Origin: Pseudomonas sp. NFIX28
GTDB lineage: Bacteria > Pseudomonadota > Gammaproteobacteria > Pseudomonadales > Pseudomonadaceae
Assembly (NCBI RefSeq): GCF_900107395.1
Contig: NZ_FNPW01000010.1
Span: 62,001-126,000, forward strand
Reading direction: 5' to 3'
Length of the DNA stretch: 64,000 bases
Numbering within the stretch: the stretch's first letter is position 1; every line of letters starts with the position of its first letter. Below, piece by piece: positions 55,345 to 62,425 of this stretch. The position numbers and the translations under genes are program-made. The notes under the pieces are model-generated. The model ran no database searches. It saw only the letters and a list, made by a program, of their open reading frames with translations, and was not told where the DNA came from.

Positions 55345-55371
55345 CAAACAGTTGTTTGAAACATACGTTTA
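55345..55371. promoter_or_regulatory. Two adjacent PsrA-type boxes
   Basis: CAAAC-AGTT-GTTTG (55345-55358) matches the PsrA consensus (G/C)AAAC-N2-4-GTTT(G/C) exactly; GAAAC-ATAC-GTTTA (55358-55371) matches with one change. They lie 62-88 bases upstream of acyl-CoA dehydrogenase copy 3. PsrA represses fatty-acid degradation genes until long-chain fatty acids bind. Confidence 0.65.
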
Positions 55372-55584
55372 CGCCGAAATCTTGTCAAGCATCATGCAAA
55401 CACCGTTCGTCATCACTCCTCTGCAAGCCGCGCGCGCAAAGGCCCACAGCGAATGCCGTGAAATATTTCAGGAACTAGACAGAGGGAAGGAGCCGGTTGG
55501 CCAGCGAGGCGGAAGACGGGTTGCGCAGAAGAGGGGTGCGCGGCTCACCCTGCCCGCAAAACGGGCAGGATGACCGACGGAGGG

Positions 55585-55881
55585 TCAAGCGTAAGTGTCG
55601 ATCAACGTACCGAGCACTTCATCGGCGGCCTTGGCGATTTTCACACCCAGTTCCGCCTGGACCTTGCCCATGGCCATCTCGACCATGTTGCTCGCCAGGT
55701 CCGATTGCTGGCTGCGGTCGACAGAGCGCAGGCGCTCGACCTGGACCTCGGAAGACTGGCTGGTGACAGAACGCTCGATGGTCGTGTTGGCGATCTGGCT
55801 GGCCGCCTGATCGACACGGTTCTGCCCGGTCTGCACGGTGCTCAGGCCGGCGTAGAAAGCGGTATTCCCGGAAATTTCCAT
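55585..55881 (-). CDS. Short flagellar rod/hook-like protein of unknown function
   Basis: A 98-residue protein. The N-terminus (ISGNTAFYAGLSTVQTGQNR) resembles the conserved start of flagellar rod/hook proteins, and the C-terminus (VEMAMGKVQAELGVKIAKAA, then DEVLGTLIDTYA) resembles their D0 coiled-coil end. The central domain is missing. It lies alone between bioD and an acyl-CoA dehydrogenase, away from flagellar genes, as in other pseudomonads (PA0505 position). Export through the flagellar apparatus is possible but unproven. Confidence 0.7.
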   Translation of the reverse strand: MEISGNTAFYAGLSTVQTGQNRVDQAASQIANTTIERSVTSQSSEVQVERLRSVDRSQQSDLASNMVEMAMGKVQAELGVKIAKAADEVLGTLIDTYA

Positions 55882-55988
55882 GGGAGGACTCGACCCTGCA
55901 AAGAATGAACAGCGGCTATTGAACCAGACGCGTCAAAAAAAGACCCGTCAAAAACACTAATGGCACAGTGCCTCATCATAGGCAAAAT

Positions 55989-56669
55989 CTAGTCAAGCAA
56001 GTCCAGTTGCAAATGCTCGGCCACCGCTTCGGCGCTGATCGTCTTCAATCTCGGTACTCGACCCAGGCAAGGCGCGGGCAGGCGCTCCGCCAGCGTGGCG
56101 AGGTTTTCCTCGAGCCGCGAAGTCTTCGGCTCAATGATGTTGGCCACCCAGCCCGCCAGCTGCAAACCGTCCTGGGCAATCGCCTCGGCCGTCAGCAGGG
56201 CATGGTTGATACAGCCCAGGCGCACGCCCACCACCAGGATCACCGGCAGGTCCAGGGCCATGGCCAGGTCGGACAGGTTGTCCTGGTCGGCCAGCGGCAC
56301 ACGCCAGCCACCGGCCCCTTCGATCAGGGTGAAATCCGCGCCCTTGGCCAGCACCTGACGCATGGGTGCCAGCAAGGCCTGCACCGTCAACGCCACGCCA
56401 GCCTCGCGGGCCGCAAGATGGGGAGCGATGGCTGGTTCAAAGGCCAGTGGATTGACCTCGTCGTAGGTCAGCGGCAATGAACATTCAGCCAACAGAGCCA
56501 AGGCATCGGCGTTACGCAACCCCTTGGGGGTCAGCTCACAGCCCGAAGCCACCGGCTTCCCGGCCGCGGTGCTCAACCCCGAGAGCCGCGCGGCATGCAG
56601 CAAGCCAGCGGCGACGGTGGTCTTGCCAACATCGGTGTCTGTTCCGGTAACGAAATAGGCTCGGCTCAT
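55989..56669 (-). CDS. bioD: Dethiobiotin synthetase BioD
   Basis: A 226-residue ATPase that closes the ureido ring of dethiobiotin. The P-loop GTDTDVGKTT lies near residues 9-17, with EGAGGWRVPL in the active site. It is the last gene of bioB-F-H-C-D and overlaps bioC by 4 bases. Confidence 0.95.
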   Translation of the reverse strand: MSRAYFVTGTDTDVGKTTVAAGLLHAARLSGLSTAAGKPVASGCELTPKGLRNADALALLAECSLPLTYDEVNPLAFEPAIAPHLAAREAGVALTVQALLAPMRQVLAKGADFTLIEGAGGWRVPLADQDNLSDLAMALDLPVILVVGVRLGCINHALLTAEAIAQDGLQLAGWVANIIEPKTSRLEENLATLAERLPAPCLGRVPRLKTISAEAVAEHLQLDLLD

Positions 56670-57478
56670 AGCGGCTTCTCCAATACGGCGTAGACCACCT
56701 GGTAGGTCGCGGGCAATCCCTGCGCTTGACGGAACTGTTCGTAGGCGTCGATCAGGCCCTTGATCCGCGCCCGCCCTGTCAGCCCGCCGGGCCGTCCAGG
56801 GTTGAGGTTGTGCGCCCCCAGGGCCTTCAACTCATGGGTCAGGCTGCGCACATCCGGGTAGTGCAGCACATGCGGACGGGTTTCCAGGCTCAGCACCCGC
56901 AAGCCGCTCGCCGCACACAGCTGTTGATACGTACCGAACTCACGGAAGCGATTGACATGCACCATGCCGTCGACCTGACGCCAACTGTCGCGCAATTCGT
57001 ACAGCGTACCGACGCACAGGCTGGCGAACGCCAGCACGCCGCCCGGCTTCAGCACTCGATGCGCCTCGCTGAGGACCGAACGGAAGTCCGCACACCATTG
57101 CACCGCCAGGCTGGAGAAAATCAGTTCGCAACTCTGCCCCTGCAACGGCAAACGCTCGGCATCGCCGGCAATGAAATACCGCGCTCCACCCAACGGACGG
57201 GCGTGCTCGAGCATGCCTTCGGCGATGTCCAGCGCCAGCCCTTCGCTGGCCTGGAAACGCTCGTCCAGCAGGCGGCTGAAATACCCGGTGCCACAACCCA
57301 TGTCCAGCCAGCGAGCGGGCTCGCGGTCTTGCGGCAAGCGGCTCAGCAACTCACAACCGACGTCGCGCTGCAGCTGCGCCACGCTGTCGTAACTGGACGC
57401 CGCACGGGAAAAGGAAGCCGCCACCTGGCGCTTGTCGGGCAAGCTGCCGGGCAATTTGGGAAGGGACAGATCAGTCAT
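56666..57478 (-). CDS. bioC: Malonyl-ACP O-methyltransferase BioC
   Basis: A 270-residue SAM methyltransferase from ATG 57478 (MTDLSLPKLPGSLPDKRQ). Motif I is WLDMGCGTGYFSRLL, followed by GLALDIAEGML. It methylates the free carboxyl of malonyl-ACP so that fatty acid synthesis can build pimelate. It overlaps bioH by 8 bases and bioD by 4. Confidence 0.94.
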   Translation of the reverse strand: MTDLSLPKLPGSLPDKRQVAASFSRAASSYDSVAQLQRDVGCELLSRLPQDREPARWLDMGCGTGYFSRLLDERFQASEGLALDIAEGMLEHARPLGGARYFIAGDAERLPLQGQSCELIFSSLAVQWCADFRSVLSEAHRVLKPGGVLAFASLCVGTLYELRDSWRQVDGMVHVNRFREFGTYQQLCAASGLRVLSLETRPHVLHYPDVRSLTHELKALGAHNLNPGRPGGLTGRARIKGLIDAYEQFRQAQGLPATYQVVYAVLEKPL

Positions 57479-58202
57479 CGCCGGACTCATGCAAAAAAGC
57501 CTGGATCGCCCCCGCCACACCGTGGGGATCCTCCAGAAGAAACGCGTGGCTGGCCTGCTCAATCAGGCCAACTTCAACATCGGGTAACAACGCCAGCAAT
57601 TCACCTGCGGCTTCGGCCGGCACCAGGCCATCAAGCCCGGCGAACAGATGCAACTGCGGCCCACGAAACGCCTGCAAGGCATTGCGCGTGTCCAACTGCG
57701 CGAGCAACTCCAGGCCGGCCATCAATACCGGCGCCGAGGTATGTGGCGCGCCGCCCGCCAACAGGCGCGACAGGCCGCGCGGATCTTCCGCGCCCTGGGC
57801 GCACAACAGACTGAAACGCTTTAACGTGGTGCGCGGATCGGCATTGCAGCCGGCCAGAAAGCCGTCGAAAGTCTCCCCCGGCATCGCGCTCGCCCACTCG
57901 GCATGGGCGACGAAACTGGGGTTGCTGGCCAAGGTCAGCAGCCCGCAGCAGCGTTCGCCACGACGCGCCGCCAGCTCGGAAGCCAGCATGCCGCCCAGCG
58001 ACCAGCCACCGAGCCAGGCGTTGTCCGGGACGCTGGCGTCCAGTTCGTCGAGCCAGTCGTTCAGGTCGCTCGATTCCAGCTCCGGCAATGGCTCGATCTC
58101 GACCCGCAGACGCTCGTCCAGCCCCTGCAGGGCTGCCGCCAAAGGCTCCAGCGGCGATACGCCGAGGCCCCAACCGGGCAGCAGAATCAGTCGATCACGC
58201 AT
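57471..58202 (-). CDS. bioH: Pimeloyl-ACP methyl ester esterase BioH
   Basis: A 243-residue alpha/beta hydrolase. The nucleophile Ser is in GGWSLGGMLA, His in EQASHAFLLEDP. It removes the methyl ester put on by BioC. It overlaps bioF by 8 bases and bioC by 8, so the operon is translationally coupled. Confidence 0.93.
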   Translation of the reverse strand: MRDRLILLPGWGLGVSPLEPLAAALQGLDERLRVEIEPLPELESSDLNDWLDELDASVPDNAWLGGWSLGGMLASELAARRGERCCGLLTLASNPSFVAHAEWASAMPGETFDGFLAGCNADPRTTLKRFSLLCAQGAEDPRGLSRLLAGGAPHTSAPVLMAGLELLAQLDTRNALQAFRGPQLHLFAGLDGLVPAEAAGELLALLPDVEVGLIEQASHAFLLEDPHGVAGAIQAFLHESGDD

Positions 58203-59373
58203 GGCTTGGCTCCGCTCCCAGTTCGCTAAAACAATCCGCTAATGCATTCAACAATAGCTGGACCTGAGCCTCGCTGTGGGCGGCGGACAGGGTCACGCGC
58301 AAGCGGGCGCTGCCCGCGGGCACGGTGGGTGGGCGGATCGCAGTGACCATCAAGCCGCGCTCGCGGAGCATTTGCGACAAACGAACCGCTCGCGCACTGT
58401 CGCCGATCAGGATCGGCTGGATCGGCGTGAAGCTGTCCATCAGCGTCAGCCCGATCTGCCCGGCGCCCTGGCGGAACTGGCGGATCAGCGTGTCCAGGTG
58501 CTCACGGCGCCAGTGTTCGCTGCGCAGCAATTCCAGGCTTTTCAACGTGGCGCAGGCCAGGGCCGGCGGCTGGCTGGTGGTGTAGATATAGGGGCGAGCG
58601 AACTGGATCAGGCTTTCGATCAACTCCTCGCTGCCGGCGACGAAGGCACCGGCCGTGCCGAACGCCTTGCCAAGAGTGCCGACCAGGACCGGCACATCCT
58701 CCTGGCTCAAGCCGAAGTGCTCGACGATGCCCCCGCCGTTGGCCCCCAGCGGCCCGAAACCATGGGCGTCGTCGACCATCAGCCAGGCGCCTTTGGCCCG
58801 GGTTTCGCGCGCCAGGGCCGGCAAGTCGGCCACGTCGCCATCCATGCTGAACACGCCATCGGTGACCACCAGGGTATTACCGGTGGCTTTCTCCAGGCGC
58901 TTGGCCAGGCTGTCGGCGTCGTTGTGCAGGTAACGATTGAAGCGCGCACCGGAAAGCAGGCCGGCATCGAGCAACGAGGCGTGGTTGAGGCGGTCTTCCA
59001 GCACGGTGTCACCCTGCCCCACCAGTGCTGTGACCGCACCGAGATTGGCCATGTAGCCGGTGGTGAACAGCAGTGCCCGCGGGCGGCCGGTGAACTCGGC
59101 CAAGGCTTCTTCCAACTGGTGATGGGGCGTGCTGTGGCCGATCACCAGATGCGAGGCGCCACCGCCCACGCCCCAGCGGGACGCACCGGCGCGCCAGGCC
59201 TCGATCACTTGCGGGTGATTGGCCAGGCCCAGGTAATCGTTGTTGCAGAACGCCAGCAATGGCTGGCCGTCGACCACCACCTGGGGCCCTTGCGGGGTTT
59301 CCAGCAGTGGGCGCTGGCGATAGAGGTTTTCGGCACGACGGGCAGCGAGACGCGCGCGGAGATCGAAAGACAT
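58195..59373 (-). CDS. bioF: 8-amino-7-oxononanoate synthase BioF
   Basis: A 392-residue PLP enzyme (MSFDLRARLAARRAENLYR). The Schiff-base Lys is in TLGKAFGTAG, and DDAHGFGPLG holds the PLP Asp and His. It condenses pimeloyl-ACP with alanine. A REP palindrome lies between bioB and bioF. Confidence 0.95.
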   Translation of the reverse strand: MSFDLRARLAARRAENLYRQRPLLETPQGPQVVVDGQPLLAFCNNDYLGLANHPQVIEAWRAGASRWGVGGGASHLVIGHSTPHHQLEEALAEFTGRPRALLFTTGYMANLGAVTALVGQGDTVLEDRLNHASLLDAGLLSGARFNRYLHNDADSLAKRLEKATGNTLVVTDGVFSMDGDVADLPALARETRAKGAWLMVDDAHGFGPLGANGGGIVEHFGLSQEDVPVLVGTLGKAFGTAGAFVAGSEELIESLIQFARPYIYTTSQPPALACATLKSLELLRSEHWRREHLDTLIRQFRQGAGQIGLTLMDSFTPIQPILIGDSARAVRLSQMLRERGLMVTAIRPPTVPAGSARLRVTLSAAHSEAQVQLLLNALADCFSELGAEPSHA

Positions 59374-59408
59374 GCAGGCCTCGCAGGCAAGAAAAGAAAC
59401 ATCATCCT

Positions 59409-59495
59409 TGTAGGAGCGAGGCTACCCGCGATCCAGACACCTCTGTGTCCCTGGCTCACGCGGTGAACCATTCGCGGGCAAGCCTCGCTCCTACA
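59409..59495. repeat. REP palindrome between bioB and bioF
   Basis: TGTAGGAGCGAGGCT at 59409 and AGCCTCGCTCCTACA ending 59495 are perfect complements, with CGCGGGCA and ACCCGCG-type inner arms. It is the same family as 39499-39560. A hairpin here may modulate expression between the two bio genes. Confidence 0.8.
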
Positions 59496-59506
59496 GAGGC
59501 GGCAGA

Positions 59507-60562
59507 TCAGACGGCGGCGTTGTAGAACTGCTCGCTGCTCTTCTGCTCCACCAGCGCCTGCTCGATGGCGGCCTGGTGCACCTCGTCGGCGTGCTCTTCG
59601 CGGGCTTCGGGCTGGATGCCCAGGCGCGCGAACAGTTGCATGTCCTTGTCGGCCTGCGGGTTGGCGGTGGTCAGCAGTTTCTCGCCGTAGAAAATCGAGT
59701 TGGCACCGGCGAAGAACGCCAGGGCCTGCATCTGCTCGTTCATCGCTTCACGGCCGGCGGACAGCCGCACATGGGATTTCGGCATCAGGATGCGCGCCAC
59801 GGCGAGCATGCGGATGAAATCGAACGGGTCGACATCCTCGGAGTTCTCCAGAGGCGTGCCAGCCACTTTCACCAGCATGTTGATCGGCACCGACTCCGGG
59901 TGCTCCGGCAGGTTGGCCAGCTGGATCAGCAGGCCGGCGCGGTCGTCGAGGGACTCGCCCATGCCGAGGATGCCGCCGGAGCAGATCTTCATCCCCGCGT
60001 CGCGCACGTAGGCCAGGGTTTGCAGGCGCTCGCTGTAGGTGCGGGTGGTGATGATGCTGCCGTAGAACTCCGGCGAGGTATCGAGGTTGTGGTTGTAGTA
60101 GTCCAGGCCGGCCTTGGCCAGCGCTTCGGTCTGGTCCTGGTCCAGGCGCCCGAGGGTCATGCAGGTTTCCAGGCCCATGGCCTTCACGCCCTTGACCATC
60201 TCCAACACGTACGGCATGTCTTTGGCCGACGGGTGTTTCCAGGCCGCGCCCATGCAGAAACGGGTCGAACCGATGGCCTTGGCGCGCGCGGCCTCTTCGA
60301 GGACCTTTTGCACTTCCATCAGCTTTTCTTTTTCCAGGCCGGTGTTGTAGTGGCCGGACTGCGGACAATATTTGCAATCTTCCGGGCAGGCGCCGGTCTT
60401 GATCGACAACAGGGTAGAAACCTGGACGCGGTTGGCGTCGAAATGCGCGCGGTGCACCGTCTGCGCCTGGAACAGCAAGTCATTGAACGGCTGGACGAAG
60501 AGGGCTTTGACTTCAGCCAAAGTCCAGTCGTGACGCAGATTGGCGGTGGTGCTGGCGCTCAT
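59507..60562 (-). CDS. bioB: Biotin synthase BioB
   Basis: A 351-residue radical SAM enzyme from ATG 60562 (MSASTTANLRHDW). Cys59, Cys63 and Cys66 (CPEDCKYC) bind the SAM cluster; the C-terminal half shows the [2Fe-2S] residues. It inserts sulfur into dethiobiotin. It is the first gene of the operon, opposite comF, with a BirA-like box between them. Confidence 0.96.
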   Translation of the reverse strand: MSASTTANLRHDWTLAEVKALFVQPFNDLLFQAQTVHRAHFDANRVQVSTLLSIKTGACPEDCKYCPQSGHYNTGLEKEKLMEVQKVLEEAARAKAIGSTRFCMGAAWKHPSAKDMPYVLEMVKGVKAMGLETCMTLGRLDQDQTEALAKAGLDYYNHNLDTSPEFYGSIITTRTYSERLQTLAYVRDAGMKICSGGILGMGESLDDRAGLLIQLANLPEHPESVPINMLVKVAGTPLENSEDVDPFDFIRMLAVARILMPKSHVRLSAGREAMNEQMQALAFFAGANSIFYGEKLLTTANPQADKDMQLFARLGIQPEAREEHADEVHQAAIEQALVEQKSSEQFYNAAV

Positions 60563-60653
60563 GGGCGATTCCTTGATTATGCTTGGCAAGCAGCGGCGGG
60601 AAGGCAATACCCACAGCCGCGACACGGATGTTGGGCATATTTAAGGAAGCGCC

Positions 60654-61394
60654 ATGCAGTGTCAACCACATTACCAAGGACCGGTTTACATCTGGTTAAA
60701 AAACAAACAGACCTGTTTGCTCTGTGATGAACCGACCGATACGTCCCAGCCTATTTGCACCGCCTGTGAAACCGAATTGCCGTGGCTCGGCGATCATTGC
60801 CAGGTGTGCGCCCTGCCCTTGCCCGCGGCGGGCCTGACGTGCGGCCAGTGCCTCAAGCAGCCGCCCGCCTTCGCCCAAGTCGTGGCGCCCTGGCGTTATA
60901 GCTTCCCCGTCGACAGCCTGGTGAGCCGTTTCAAGCACAACGGAAAATGGCCCTTTGGCCGCCTTTTGGCCGAACTTCTCGCGCAATCGCTGCAACATCG
61001 CTTTGCCGAAGACCTGGCGCAACCCGATGCCCTGCTACCGGTGCCCCTGGCTCGCAAGCGCCTGCGCCTGCGCGGCTACAACCAGGCGGCGATGCTCGCG
61101 CGCTGGCTGGGCGAGATCCTGCAGATTGCTTGTGACGAAACCGTCTTGCAACGCACCCAGGACACGCCAGCGCAGCAAGGCCTGGATGCCAGGGCGCGAC
61201 AACGCAACCTGCGCCACGCCTTCGCCCTGATGCCCGAGGCGTCGGTGCGTGGCCGGCACCTGGCGCTGGTGGACGACGTGCTCACCACCGGCGCGACCGC
61301 CCACGCCCTGGCACGGCTGCTGCTCACGGCCGGGGCGCGGCGGGTGGATGTGTATTGCCTGGCACGCACACCGAAACCCGGTGAACCCGACTGA
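60654..61394 (+). CDS. ComF-family phosphoribosyltransferase-like protein
   Basis: A 246-residue protein. A four-Cys zinc finger (CLLC, CTAC; CQVC ... CGQC) is followed by the PRTase-type motif LALVDDVLTTGATAH near residues 203-217. ComF proteins support DNA uptake in competent bacteria; others are of unknown role. It is divergent from bioB. Start codons ATG 60654 onwards overlap the BirA-like operator. Confidence 0.86.
   Translation: MQCQPHYQGPVYIWLKNKQTCLLCDEPTDTSQPICTACETELPWLGDHCQVCALPLPAAGLTCGQCLKQPPAFAQVVAPWRYSFPVDSLVSRFKHNGKWPFGRLLAELLAQSLQHRFAEDLAQPDALLPVPLARKRLRLRGYNQAAMLARWLGEILQIACDETVLQRTQDTPAQQGLDARARQRNLRHAFALMPEASVRGRHLALVDDVLTTGATAHALARLLLTAGARRVDVYCLARTPKPGEPD
60660..60690. 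promoter_or_regulatory. BirA-like operator in the bioB-comF divergent region
   Basis: TGTCAACC (60660-60667), 15-base spacer, GGTTTACA (60683-60690). The BirA consensus is TTGTAAACC-N14-16-GGTTTACAA, so the right half is exact and the left has one change in 8. It is 98 bases upstream of bioB. BirA-biotinyl-AMP bound there would repress the biotin operon and could also affect comF. Confidence 0.55.
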
Positions 61395-61458
61395 ACTTGA
61401 CTCTCGGCACTCAAGCCGCACACTCACTTTCCACTCCCAGCGTTCAAAGCGTTCAGCC

Positions 61459-62223
61459 ATGCCCCTGCCCACCTTGTTGACCCAGCACATCGTCCGCCGC
61501 CCGCAGCGCATTGCGCTGCTGCAGCACATCGCCGAACAGGGCTCGATCACCCGCGCCGCAAAAAGCGCCGGCCTGAGCTACAAGGCCGCCTGGGATGCCA
61601 TCGACGAGCTGAACAACCTGGCGCAGAAGCCGCTGGTGGAACGCAGCGTCGGCGGCAAAGGCGGCGGCGGTGCCAGGCTCTCGGCCGAAGGCGAACGAGT
61701 GTTGCGTCTTTACCAGCGTTTGCAGGCCTTGCAGGCCCAGGTCCTGGACGCCGCCGAAGATGCCGCCGACCTCGACCTGCTGGGACGCCTGATGCTCCGG
61801 ACCAGCGCCCGCAACCAGCTGCACGGCACCGTGCTGGCCATCGAAGCCCAGGGACGCAATGACCTGGTGCGCCTGGCCCTGGCCGAAGGCCTGGCGATCC
61901 AGGCACAAATCACCCACGACAGCACCCTGCACCTGGAGTTGGAGCTCGGCACGGAAGTGGTGGCGTTGATCAAGGCCGGATGGCTGGAACTGCTGGCCAT
62001 CGACCAGCCCGCAACGCCCGGACACAACTGCCTGCAAGGCACCCTGGAAGCGATCCTCGACGCCGACGACGGCCCCAGCGAAATCAGGATCGCCCTGCCC
62101 AGCGGCCAGACGCTGTGCGCCCTGGCCGAACCGCTGCACCTGCGACATCTTGGCTTGAGCGCCGGCCAGCCGGTACGGGTGCAGTTCTCGCCATCCAACG
62201 TGCTGCTCGGCACGCCGCTCTAG
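61459..62223 (+). CDS. ModE-type molybdate-responsive regulator
   Basis: A 254-residue protein from ATG 61459 (MPLPTLLTQHIVRRPQRIAL). It has a LysR-like winged helix (ITRAAKSAGLSYKAAWDAID) and two C-terminal TOBE/MOP-type domains (LMLRTSARNQLHGTVLAIEA; PATPGHNCLQGTLEAILDAD) that bind molybdate. ModE represses the modABC transporter and activates molybdoenzyme genes. It is not next to mod genes here. Confidence 0.88.
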   Translation: MPLPTLLTQHIVRRPQRIALLQHIAEQGSITRAAKSAGLSYKAAWDAIDELNNLAQKPLVERSVGGKGGGGARLSAEGERVLRLYQRLQALQAQVLDAAEDAADLDLLGRLMLRTSARNQLHGTVLAIEAQGRNDLVRLALAEGLAIQAQITHDSTLHLELELGTEVVALIKAGWLELLAIDQPATPGHNCLQGTLEAILDADDGPSEIRIALPSGQTLCALAEPLHLRHLGLSAGQPVRVQFSPSNVLLGTPL

Positions 62224-62232
62224 TTTTTTTTT

Positions 62233-62340
62233 GCCGCTGCCGCAGGCTGCGATAGTCCGGGCCACGCTGGTCGCAGGACCTCGATGGACTCAAGGTCCTC
62301 GCGCCCCTTCGGGTCGATCGCAGCCTTCGGCAGCGGCTAC
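62233..62340. repeat. Long REP-like palindrome
   Basis: GCCGCTGCCGCAGGCTGCGAT (left) and ATCGCAGCC-TTCGGCAGCGGCTAC (right) are near-complementary arms of a long hairpin, with a middle segment (GTCGCAGGACCTCG...CAAGGTCCTCGCGC) that also pairs. It lies between the ModE-like gene and phoX and may act as terminator. Confidence 0.65.
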
Positions 62341-62425
62341 ACATGCGGCGAAATGCTTTCGTCGCTGCAACATGTTCGTCATCGACGCTGATTAAGGTGG
62401 CTGCAAAATCCCGCAGGAGCCTGTG

